From positions 19,975,657 through 20,039,656 of the forward strand of contig CM119266.1 of the NCBI GenBank assembly GCA_051294375.1: 64,000 nucleotides of DNA. The letters run 5' to 3'. This document shows positions 35,401-48,500 of the stretch, piece by piece; position 1 is the first letter of the stretch; every line of letters starts with the position of its first letter. The stretch is from Paraspadella gotoi (taxonomy: Eukaryota; Chaetognatha). Made by a program: the position numbers and the translations under genes. The notes beneath the pieces are model-generated. The model saw only the letters and a program-made list of their open reading frames with translations. It did not search any database and was not told the origin of the DNA.

Positions 35401-38400
35401 TGTTACATCGCTTTCATCAAAGAAAGACCTGATTAAGAATGAAAATGGTGATGGGCGCGTGATAAAAGGCGCGGATTTTCCAAAGAGGAGCCGGTTTGAT
35501 GAAAGTGAGATCTCTTGGCAGAAGGCTGAGAGACGAGGTTGAATGCGACTCCTGAATTCGAGCTCGACGTCGCCTCTGGATTCAAAATACATATGTCATT
35601 GATAATTGAGAGATTGGTTTTATTTTGGTTTTGAATTAGGATTTGGGTTAAAAATTAAGGATAAAGGTTTAGTCTTAAGGTTTAGGATTAGGTTAGTGTT
35701 TAGTATTAGGGAGATTAAGTTCTAAAAATAGGAAGTTTAGATTAAATATTAAGATTGAAATTAAATTCGGGGATAAAGGAACAGAAATGGGGCGGTCTGG
35801 GAAAAGAGAGCCACGGTTTATAATTTATAACAATTTTTCTGTCCCTTCAGTGTTATCCTTTGAGTTTCTACATGGCCGATAATCTGATAAATAAAAAACT
35901 GTCGAAAAACCATATAATTTATATATTAAAATGGATTTTCTAAATTCCATAAATTCCAGTCAGGCATATATTTAGGAATAAAGGACTGTTTAAAATATAT
36001 TTTCTAAAAATACTTTTTGTTAGTACTAACTTTAATACTTGTTTACTCAATATCAGTTTTACCTTTAATCCTTTACGATTAGGCGGCCGATTATTCTTAT
36101 ATTTCTAATTTAATAAATAGCTTAGTAAATTGTTCTAAAAACAAGTGTTGCTTTGGTCCTTCTTTCTCCACCAACTGTTAAAACCTTTCTAAAAAGGACA
36201 AACCAGAGAATCCTAACTCAGATTTAATTCCCTCTTCCTTCTCCCACCTCAACGAGAAAAATAATTCCTTTCCTAATCCAGCGCAATCTCTATTTTAACC
36301 AGCGTCTCACTTGCTTTGCTTTTATTAAGTGTTTAGTAAGTATAATCCGTGTGTTGTTATTATTTTCCTTTATTTGACATGAATATTTTTCTAATTTCCT
36401 CTCTTAGCTATGGCCTGCCGTCCTATCCCGTTGAAGCCGCCTTGCAAGTACGATGCGGACAAGCTGGAAGGTAGGTCATCGGGTAGTTAATCTCGCTCGA
36501 ACGATATCTTTCACCATACCTCTCTTTACTCGCCCACAGCCTCGCTCCAATTTCAAAACCTATGGACCCCGGATTTGTGCGACGTTCTCTCCGGGAAGAA
36601 GTCGGATCCTGACTCCGTCAAGCGTCACGTGGACATCGCAATCGTGGGTGCCGGACCCGCGGGTCTCATGGCCGCCTACGAGCTGCAGAAGATCCCCGAC
36701 GCAAGGATCGTCTTGTTCGAGCAAGCGGATCGCGTCGGCGGGAGAATTCTCACAGTCGGTAAGTTGTATTTATTCACCCTGTCATTATTTACAATACGTT
36801 TTGTAAAACGTAAATCAGTTACTCCGGATTTGAAAATTTGCTCTTTTCTCCCCTGTTCAGGTTATCACGGCAACTACGAAAAGGACTGCCGTGGCAAGGA
36901 CTACTGGACCAACCAGAAAACCTACGGCGAAGCGGGCGGGATGCGCCTCCCTCTCCCGCCTGAGATGTACATGAAGGCCAAGTACCCCGAGAAAAAGGAT
37001 ATTCTGGAAATCAGCAAATTCACGAACAAAGAGATTGACCTCTTACTCCACGGCAAAGAGCCTTACGATTTCGTCGAAGACAGGGATTTCCCCATGCCGC
37101 TCATCCGCCATTACATCAAGGAAATGCAGATCCCCTGCAAGAGGTTCAACATGAGCGTGGCCGCCGCAGCTGTTGACGTCCAGTTCGGTGATCAAAAGTT
37201 CGATGGTTACTACGTTCGCGGCGAGGATGGTCTTCTATACGACGGGGACCAGAAAAAGCTGACGGACAACGTCATGTCCTTTTTGGAGAAAAACACTTCG
37301 GGCGAGCAGCTCGAATGGCTCAAGAAGGCCGGCGAGCTATGCACTTATTTCGACTTTTGCATCACTAATCGAATCAGGAAGGAATTGCGTCAACTAACTT
37401 CGGAAAAGTGGAACGACTTTCTCTCCGATTGGAACATCACTTACCGAGAGTGCCTCACCCAAGCAAAGAACAACAAGGGAAAGATCGACTTCGACAAATG
37501 GCCCGAAAACATCCTCAATTTTTACGAAGATGTTTACCGCGTGGAGATGGACGAACCCGTGAGCACTTCTATCATCGAAACCGATCTCGGCCAATGGTGG
37601 CAAGATACGGGTATGTTTTGTCCCATGTACGGCATGCACGCCATCTACGAGCAGCCGCCGGCGTCGCGCCCCCATATCGACGAGCCTCCTTCCAAGAACG
37701 GGCCGACCAAGGCCCAGGGCTTCAAGGACAGGCTTAACAATAAGGTACAAATTCATTACAATGGATGCGTGACGGGAGTCTCCAGGGATTCCACTTCGGG
37801 CAAAATCGACGTCACCATCATGGAAAGGCCGCTCTTGAGTTCCTTGGCCTTCGGTAACGAGGAAGTCCACGAATTTGACGCGGTCGTTTTGACCGTCCCG
37901 CCGAAATGTCTGAAGGAGATCAAGGTGAGGAATTTTCCTGGTCTGCCCGACATAGGCGAAATCGACTTTCCCGAGAGAAAGGCTTCCAAGAACATCTACG
38001 AATTTTCCTCGATGTTTTGGAAAAAGGGAGATGGGGAGAGTCACAACCGCGGAGGATTCGAGATGAACGCCCACAATGGATTCGCCACTTCGTCCAAATC
38101 CACCGAGAAGGGCTACTTGTCTCAACTTCGTTACTCCACTCCCGACGAAGGCAACGTCATCATGAATTACGAGTTCGCCAAAAACGCGGAGGTTGCCTCG
38201 CGTCACGACGACGCCACCATCCTCGACTTCGTCCAGAAGTTCCACACCGGCGTCGACGTCAAGGATGCGGCCGTCGTTACGGACAAGGAGAAAACGACGG
38301 TGGGCAAATTTCGAGCGCCGTGGATGCATCTGAGCAGCATGCCCTTCACGCCCGAGCACGTGGCCACTCTCAAGAAGTTCTGCAACTACGGCGACGCTCC

Positions 38401-41400
38401 AGGTCTTTACTTCGCCGGTGATGCTTGGTCCTACAAGCCGCAATGGCAGGAGGGATCCTTCTACACGGCCCTTCACGCCGTCTTCCGGCTCATCAACGAC
38501 TTTTCCGGAACCAATGCCTCGGATCCTTTTCAATACTGAAATGTTTTTATTCCATGAATTTTTATTTCGGTGACATTTTTACCTGCTTTTTATTGAAATG
38601 AAATGGATTATATTATTAAAATCGAGTTTTTTCTTCGATATAGTTTAGGTTAGTCTTTCTCGTTAAGGGCTAAAGTTATTACGCGACACGCGTTGGACTG
38701 ACATTGAAACTATAATCAAACGTTATTATTTTAATTACTAGTCTGGAAGTAAGATATTAGAAGCTTAATTATTTAAATATTATTTAACTCGATAAATGAT
38801 ATAACGGATAAACAACCTTTGTTAGCATTGTGTCCGACGCCGTTCGTTATTACGAAGTTTGGCCCTGAAAAAAAAATCGGAGCAGTTTGACGTGGAAAAG
38901 GGAAAAAATCATCTTGCCACCAAAGGCAATGACCTCAGTTACCATCGATTGTTTGGCTGCCTTGAGTCAGGTAATCATTGGAAGTCCTCTCATTAATATT
39001 CGTTAAAGGATCTTTATTGGATGAGACTTTTAGGTCTGAAATTAGAAAAATGATTGAGTGTGCTTTTTAAAGTACTACATAAGTATACTTTCATCTCAAA
39101 CTTTTCCATTTCAAGAAATAAAAATACAACCTGCAATGGAATCGCGAGAATTTGAAGTTTCCATGTTGACAAATTTATCCTTCACGAAGTGAATGAGTGG
39201 AGAAGGGATGAGGAAGAAAAAAAACGAGGCGGCAAGGATCTGGATTCAAATTTTTTTGCGCGTGAACTTCTTGTATTTTAAAATTGTATTCGTTATAACG
39301 TCCTACTTACTCTGACCAGACCGAGCTGGACACGTTCCATATTTTCTCGGTCGATCTCACCATACCAGATGGAAGAGAGTAGCATCTGACAAACGTGGTG
39401 TGAGATAAACCGTTCGTTTTTTGCCTTTTTTAAATTTGAAAATGAAATGTTGCTAGGTTAAGTTACAAATAATTCAAATACTAAAATAATATTTGTTCCA
39501 ATTTGTGAAGAGGTGAAAAAATTATATTACCTCGACCGCCAGCTGAAGACAGGTGCAGCAACCAAAAGTTGGCAGCTCCAGGATGAGCAGCCGCTCCGCA
39601 CGACGTTCGTCCGCTTCATTGCACTGATTCAAGATGGCGATGGCTTCGTCTTCGAAAAACCTGTAGTTTTTTAAATTTTTATTATTATCATAATTATTAT
39701 TAGTAAAAAACCGATGAAAGATAATTAAATAACTTACTCGGCCAAATCGTCGCACTCCAAACTCTTGTCAGCGTCGGCGCCTTTGACGCTCTCGCCCATT
39801 CGGCGCTGAAGCCTCGAAGCCATCAACGCCGAGGCCAGTGGGTGACGACCTTCGGACATGAAGAGGCTCGCCAGAGATCTCCGACCCATGAGGACGCACC
39901 AGATGAACAACTCGCGGGCCGGACTGTCGAAGGTTTCGTTAAGAAACTCGTTATCCAGGGAGTTGATGTTCCTGTTGGGATTTGTTGTTAAATAGTAGTT
40001 GATTAAATAAAAGAGCAAGTTTTGTACGTTTAATTATTAAAGTAAAATCAACGGCGCAGCCTTTAGCGACTGGAGCAAATGGAATACCTGATTGGAAGGT
40101 TAAACGCGGAAGGAGGTCTGTGTGTGTGCAAGGCCGCCATGACGCGATTCTTGCGAGCTGACAGAGGCTTTCGCTTAGCCCCATGTTTTACTACCAGCCC
40201 TTTGCGCCCTTGCATGGAGTTCTCATCCTAAATTAATGTTGTTTGGTTCATTATATCATAGTTTGCAAGGGATATGAAAGAGATACGAAAAGTATCACAT
40301 GCCTGAAAAGTGTCCCGGTATCTTTCGTCGACAAGATAAAGAGGATAATAAAAATCTCCCATCAATTCGCGGATAACGAATCCGACGTCGGGTAGCGATA
40401 CGTAGCGTCCCTGGATTCCGAAATAGCCTTTTTGGTCTGTAACTTTAAGTTCTCTTACTCTCGGCCTCGCTCACACTTACAGTGACTTTGTTGCGAAAGT
40501 TCTCGAGCATTTTAAAAAGGATGCAGTGTTTGGGGATGTCATTGTAGAGGTGAAGGAGCCGTTCGACAGTGGCGAATTCAGTGAGATTGACAGCAGGATT
40601 CTCCAGCAAAACCCGGACGAAATCTACTTTATTTTCCAAGATGGCAGTATAGAGAATGTTGTCGAGCGACCCTTTCTGAATTGAAAAGAATTGAGCGGTT
40701 TATATGTTCGTACTACATCTTATAGGTTTTCAGAATTGATCCTCTTTCGAGAGATGATTATTTTAGACACGTATGTGATTCTACAAATTCACTATCACTC
40801 CTCAGTCCTCACAGTAATCTACGCGCTGACGGAGACGAGAAAAAAAAAAGAATCGTTTTTCGGCAAAAAAAGTTTTATTCGCGGGAAACGAGCATCGGGA
40901 ACAATCGAGGCGAGGCGAGTCCCTCAGCAAAATTAATCATTAACATTAGTTTTTTTTATTAATTTCCCACTTTTACTAAAACAGATTCCGCCACGCGGAT
41001 GTAAATGGTCCGTGTAGTGTTCGAGCGCAAAGGATCGCGCGGCCTAAAGCGAAAGAAATTCGTCTCGACGTTTGATGTCCTCTCTCCCTCCGATGACGCT
41101 CAACGATGCTCTGGGTTCAACTTCCAAATGTTGTAATTGTGAGAAGTAGACAGCAGGCACCACAGTAAATAACCTGGGATTTGGAGAAATAGTTGGGTTA
41201 TGTGATGTGAAACCTGGCGTTTGTTTATACCTGCGTAGTAGACACTCACCGTACATGATGTTGGAGGCGTAATGGTTGATGCAACTGAATCCCCAGGCGC
41301 AGAGGAAAACCAAAAATACGAGGACCAACCGATTCGCTAGTGCCAATTCTAGGCGTCGTGACTGAACAAATTAGATGGGATTTAGCACGTTTTGGTTAAC

Positions 41401-42443
41401 CAAATTGGCAACAGGGTATATAGCTGTCCCTCAGAGCACCTTGAACATGAGGTGACCCCAAGCGAGGTTAACTAAGAGTTGGGCGACCCAGTTGATGAGG
41501 GGCACGTGCGTGGTTTCGTTGAAGCCCCCGCCAGCGATCAACACCAAATAAGCTGCATAACCTGCTCTTCGGGGAAAAGCAAAGTTACGAAATGTCACTA
41601 AGGACCGGAACCCCGTCCACATAGCTTACCTGTCCCGGTGTACAGGAATGTCCAGATGGGTCGATAAATAGCGCCAGACGGTCTCCAGGGCACTTTCAAG
41701 CTTTTGTACCATGATTTAGCCTCTGGATCCTAAAAAAAAAGGGCCCGGGCAAGTTTGTATATTAATTTTTTACTTCTCGGAATTTTCGTGCCACACCTGC
41801 GACTGCAAGTTAAACTCGATGTATCCCGCGATGTGAGGGACAATGCAGGAGAGGACGACGTAGGCGAACTCGTTGGAGCAGATGCCCCCGGAAGAGAAGC
41901 CCTGGCAAGGCATCTCGACGGCGACGGGGGCGAGGCTCGAGCCGTCCACCGACTCTTCCTTCCGGCCGCTGTCAACGGACACATTTTGCCGTCGGTTGTA
42001 AAAAGAAATCGAGAAGGTCACGGGGTCGCTGCGGCGGCGACGCGTAGAGATTTAAAAAAAAAAAAACAAAAGGCAAATTGATTACAAACTCGGTGACGGT
42101 GACGGCGAGGCTCGGCGAAGGACCCCGAGAGTCTCCGCGTTTCTTCTTCGCGTGAGTCGATGAGCGTCGACCAAAGAGACGAAAAAAAGAAAAACTTTGA
42201 CGGAAAAAAATCGAGGATGAGAAAAAAAGGTTTTTTCTCGGGCGAACCGAAACTGCCTATGTGGAGGATCTAGCAGAACTGTTTATATTTAGAGGCGTCA
42301 TTAAAAGGCGTTAATAGGGTAGAGGGAGCGCTAGAGAGCGAGAGGGGGATAATGAAATATTGAAAACAAGTGTGGGAGCCTTACACCGCGGTGATTTAAA
42401 CTGCCTGAGAAAGCTACATTAACGAGTCTTTGCATGTAATTTC

Positions 42444-42521
<78 letters not shown>

Positions 42522-42925
42522 ACCTCCCACAGCTTCTGACGCGTGAAAATCTCCTTGGTTACAACATCGACGCGATTCCACGCCAGCGCCAATTTTAGTT
42601 GATCCATCGCGCAATTTTTGTTCGCTTTCAGAAGAGCTCGAAGAATGGCCAAGTCCATGTCATTGCAGTCGTTCGTTTCTGCGTAATGAGAAAAAAAAAC
42701 ATGATAGGAGTTAAAATATTACAAAATGCGAATTTTAGCCTACCATTTACCAATGATAATTATTCAAATTATAATAATTTTCGATTAAGTTGCGCATACA
42801 TTATACATCCGTTGTATATTGTACATAATCTATCCAGACAATTATTATTTAGTTATTTAGTAAATTTTTGCAGCATTATTTCTTTCCAGAATTATATGGC
42901 AAGATTTCTTTCATTTTCTATACAA

Positions 42926-42974
<49 letters not shown>

Positions 42975-45500
42975 GTATAATTCCGTTCGTTCTCTCGCCA
43001 TCAACTCTATAACGGATACATAATTCCTTTTGGCGACGATTCCCTTCACCCAGTCAACGATCGTGTGAAGATTCTAAAAAAAAACAAAAGGCCACTAAGA
43101 ATTGATTTTGATTGACAGAGATTATTAGAGCGAACGATGTTTTTTCCTTTTAATTTTAAGTTGTTGACTGCAAACAGAAAATAAATCTTTTGAAATCGCA
43201 TTGGTTGAGGACAACTAATGAATATTGAATAATGAATGTAATTGAATAATGAACAATGTCATTATCGCTTATCCGAATTTCGTGTTTCTCTATCAGAAGT
43301 TTCAAAATGCTTGAAAGATCGATTCTTAAAAAAAATGTCGTACTGAAAGGTTTTTTTCATTGAATTTTTACGTGTTTTCGCGAGATTTTTTTCCCAAAAT
43401 GTCTGTCAAGTTTGCCAAAGGAACAAAGGACGAACCGGAGTCATCGATGAGCTTGGTCGCAAATTCTAAACGCCCCGACGCTAAGGGAGTGAACAAGAGC
43501 AAGTCTGATGCCAGAGGTCACTCCAAGTCAAGAGTTAAAAGGAAGTCCGGCGCAAATGGCGCCACTTCGAGGACCATTCACTCCGCCAACCGTTCATCCA
43601 AAGCTACGCAAAACTTTAAACGCGATGACAAAAATGTCAACCGGACGGTTTTGGAAAGAAACTTGAACTGCACCCGATTTTCTCAGTTTTCCGATCAATC
43701 CGGGGACGGAGCTAAGAAAAGTGGGACTGGGGAGGAAGAAGAGGGAGATGACGGAGAGGAAAAAATTATGCGTGAGAGAGATGACTTTGTCGAAGCTATC
43801 AAAGGTGCTCACTTTGGCCTTATTTTCCCAGAATTTTAATTCAATCGAACTCACCAGTGAATGTACAATGAGATCAACGGGTACCGATTTGAATACAAGT
43901 TTCATTAACGCTTCAAAGTAAAGTCATGAAAATTGTTTTGAGTGCCCTCATCCTAATTCAACATAAAGGTGTTTGCCCCCAGACAAAGTTCAGATCGCTT
44001 TTCCCAGTTTTCTGATTTTCGAATTCTTTTTGAGGTTCTGGTTTTCCGCTTTGAACCTCACTCTCTTCGTTGCGCCGCGAGTACTCGCGGAGCAACTNNN
44101 NNNNNNNNNNNNNNNNNNNNNNNNNNNNNNNNNNNNNNNNNNNNNNNNNNNNNNNNNNNNNNNNNNNNNNNNNNNNNNNNNNNNNNNNNNNNNNNNNTTT
44201 TTTTCTTTGCCCCAATGCTCATTGATACCATTCTCTCATTTAATTTCCAGCCTGATCGTCATTTGGCAAGACAAAGTCTCTATGTCTCCTCCAGCCGCCA
44301 AGACAATGTTGGGGCATCTTTTTTGAGATTGATAATTTTTGCGCGATTTTAAGTTAAAGATTTTTTACATTGTTGCCGCTTTGGATGTATGTTAAGATAT
44401 CTCACCTCGCTAAGCTCTTTTCGTCATTTGACCACTTTTAGGCCAATTAATTTTATGGTCTCCTGCCTCAATTTTCCGTTGTTTATGGAGGGACACGTAA
44501 AGGAGGATTGCTGTTCAGAGGCGTTGCGGCGCCTGCGATGGGCTACACACACGTCGCTCATGATGAGTTTCATGATGTTTGAGCTGCCTCGACTTTCTGG
44601 TGACTTTCGAGAATGGCGATGGTGATTCAAATGTTGTTTGTTTATTACAAAATGATTAAAAACGTTCATATTAGGCCATATTTAAGTCCACAAATCGCTG
44701 AAGAAGACTCTAAGACAGTAGAAACATGTACAACTTTTTTGCAATTACAATCGTTGTTGCATTATAAAAACTTTTTCCTTAACCTCAAACACAACGAAAA
44801 GAAAGATCATTAAGTCACAAATATAAAAAAATTCATTAATATATAAAGAAACGGCTTAAAACCGTACAATTACGTACTTAGTGCCCCTGAATCGTAAACA
44901 GATTCCTAATAAAAAATAATCGGGATATTCCCGGTTTCACGTTTTTTCATCGTCTTATAATTGTTCGCGTTCCTCTCTCTCTCGAGAAACGGGGCAAAGT
45001 TAAATGCCTTTTTTCTCCCTCTACGGTCATGCCCATACGCAGCCACACCGTTAAATGCATCACGCTAAAATGGGGTAATTTTTCGCAACCGAGTAAAACA
45101 AAAATATTACGGAATCTTCTTTACTGTTTTTTTTAAATTTCAGATTTTTTTTTCAGGATTTTTTTTCTTTATTTTTCTCCCGAAAATTTTTTTTCAAAGA
45201 ATTAATCCTAATTATAAGGTTTTTTATTAAATAATCAACAAAATATCGAGATTGGTTTATTCTTTAAACCTAATTCGAAAGTTTGAAATGAATTTCAACA
45301 ACGATTTTATTTTTTACTTTTTTAATGCTGATGAAGGCTTGTAGTTAAGCCGAAACATGTCCGTTTTTTTTATTAAAATAAAATCGTTGTTGAAATTCAT
45401 TTCAAACTTTTCTAATAATTATTACACAACGAAAAGAAAGGATTATACCACAAAACCTTTATTCAAAATTCAAGAGATGAAGCAGATGAGTTGGGTGAAA

Positions 45501-45539
<39 letters not shown>

Positions 45540-48500
45540 GAGACTCTCAGCAGATCATAAATGAGTCAAAAAACTTTTTCATAGCAAAAAATCCTGATAA
45601 GGTATAAGTAGAAAGACTTCGTCGTCGTGTATTCGTCGTCGTTTTGCCTGAACTATTTGAGCTTCCAAACAACGACAAACCAGAGTAATCAGAAAAAAAA
45701 AAAGAAAGTAAAAACGTTAAGTTTTTTATTAGGGATTTTTGAAAACTGTTCTCATTTTTCGGCGGGCCATACGTGAGACTATCCAAGAAATTTCAGTACC
45801 AGTTGAAAAGTCTTTCATCCTCTTGAATTCGCCGTATGCGTAATGATATCGAAAATCTTTGTTCTTTAATCTCATTGCATATTATAGTGCGGTAAAAATT
45901 TTAAAACGTAAATATCAATAATGGGCTTTACTTTTAAAAAAATTAACTTCATATACTCATTTAGGTACATGGAAAGTACAGAATCACAGTCAGGCAAGGC
46001 CAAACTCTGATATCGATCCCGGCCTTAATACCTATAGTTTTTGCTCATTTATTAAAATCAAATATCCAGCGACACTGCGCCCCTTCTTGTTTTTAAAAAA
46101 ATCTTATAAACTAAAGAAAAATAATGCGGCGCAATACCTTGAAATAACCGTTCCTTGCTTTACTGAGCGAGACAAAGAAAGGCTTCCGTTTCGTAGCAGA
46201 TCGCCATTGGTTGCATAAAAGCTTGTCAAAAAACTTTAGAAGGGTAAGCAGGTCAAGTTGAAGTTTTGTTTAAAAAATTTTACAAAATAAAGATTTTGTC
46301 CCGCCGGCTAGTCGTATTTTTTATAGGACGAGCACAAAATAAAATTTTCAGGACTTTTCTAATTATTAAAATCTATATGGTTAGCCATTTTTTTAAGGTC
46401 GGTACCCGTGGATCTCCTTGTAAATGTGCTTATAGTTATACCCTTGATTTAGTGTTTCACGGTTATTTGCGTCGGTGCGGCTTAACGAAGATTATCATCG
46501 GCGCATTAACCGAACTGTACGAAAATCAGGCCAGTCAGTTTGTACAATCTTTACAAGATCTATCATAATTCATCGCATTTATTCATTCTAAATTTATCAT
46601 ATATTTTGATAATTTAAACAAATACTACAGGGAGATACTGAAGATCCGCTGCTCTTCATGAAGACATACTTCGATTTCGCTCTTGGAACAGGCGGAGAAT
46701 TTCAAAAATTAACGGCCATGTTGGAAAACCTGACAGATAAGGTAAATCGATGGTACTATTTTAGTATTTATAATCGCGACAATCGCTTTTAACTTTGGTA
46801 TTTTTTTTTCAACAGCATTCTTAAAAACAGTGTATTTTGGTAATAAAAGATTCTTTTACGTTTTTTTTCTCTTTATATAATTTTTTTTTCTTCCTTTTCA
46901 CCTTATTTCTTTATTTCTCTGCCTTTAGCTGGATTTTACAACCAGAAATATTGTTCTGCTCTTGTTTTTGGTTTTTTTATTAGTATTGATAGGTATAACT
47001 AATGACTAAATGACATAAAAATGGAATCTTGTAAAAGAGATTAAAAAAGAAAGCGTTTGAAAAAGGAGAATTAATTGTATATCGACTTTCTTTTCGTTTA
47101 ATTTTAAATTTAGAAAAACCATTTTATTAGTTTTATTAGTTACAAACAACTATTTTCATGACTTTTTTACTGACCTAAATCAAGGTTGAAACGGTTCTGT
47201 GCGAGATCGAGATGGACATGAAATTAGCTCGTGATTTTCTAAAAGACCCACAACTCGATGAATTCGAAGGCGAAGAGGAGGGAAGTGAAGAAGTAAAAAT
47301 CTATTCATCGCAATTGGTGATGGTTATAACTTATAAACTATATGTCAAATCCTCTTTTTAAGCCCGGGGATCTGGACTCCGAAAACCAAAATGCCAACCG
47401 AGAGACTCGCCGCGTCAGATTCGGCGCTGCGACCATCCAAGCCGGGTCACCGCCGAGATCTTCGTATCCAAACAAGTCGCAATCGGCGGTTAACTCTCCC
47501 AGAGAGAATAATAAAAATCAAGAGGCTGAAGAGGAGATCCGCGATTTGACGGAAAATGAGGAGGACGAGGAGGAGGAGAAGGAGGAGGAAGAGGAAGAAC
47601 CCGTGCCGAAAACCTCGCGCGAGTTACGACTCGAAGAGATGGTGGAGCGGCATCGTCAAATGCTGGAGAAGATGAATGAGGCCGACAATAAAGGGCTGGC
47701 CTTGAGGAAGGACATCGACGATGTCCGCGCGAAAATGAACAAATGGGAGGCGGAACAGAAGAAGGCGCTCGTCAACACGATCCCGGATTCTATCGTCGTG
47801 AGGGAGAAAGAAGTGAAGACTGAAGAAGAAGGGGAAGGGGAGGAAAATGTGGAGGAAAAGGAAGAAGAAGTTGAAGAAGTAGACAAAGGCAATAATCAGA
47901 ATAACAAAAACGGAAACAATGATTTTTCTCGGAAGAAGAATAAGCGTAGGATTATGTCGGCAAAGTCTAGAAGTTAATCCGAAGGATGTTAGAGGTGATC
48001 GGCTGATCACTTTGCCGGAAAAACAAGATCAGCACTCTAATTTTATTAGTTCATAATCAAGACTAGTCTGTTGGAAAACGTGGGAGGAAGGAATAATTTT
48101 TATTGTGAAAAACATAACCTTTATATTGTTTTTAAAATTGTAATATTTTATTTGTAATATTTTATCTGTTAAAGCACACAGAGACAAACAATTCATATCA
48201 TATGTATATCCTATAGGAGTGAAATTTCAATATATGTTATTAATGCATTTTTCTTTTTATCCGTTTTAAGCAAGAATCTAGCTCAGTTCGATTAACCTAA
48301 AATAAAATCAAGTTAATGACATTGAAATATTAAATTTATATGATATTGTAATATCTAATTTTTAATATTATAATGTATAATATTATTAAAATAAAAAAGC
48401 TAGCTTTCACCTTATTATAAAATTACACAACAAGAAGAACCTTACTAATAATTATTACAGACAGACTAAAAAGTGACTTAGAGAGTTGCACCGGTAGTAC

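Noticed and set aside
37394-38533. 379-codon minus frame opposite LAAO
   Set aside because: Shadow of the LAAO coding strand; the plus frame carries the FAD motifs and splice sites.
40411-40480. Possible extension of the TRPM2 exon (frame reading DQKGYFGIQ before GRYVSLPDV)
   Set aside because: It would need a 22-bp intron or a phase clash. Using the acceptor before GGACGC gives a 70-bp intron and phase 0, like the rest of the gene.
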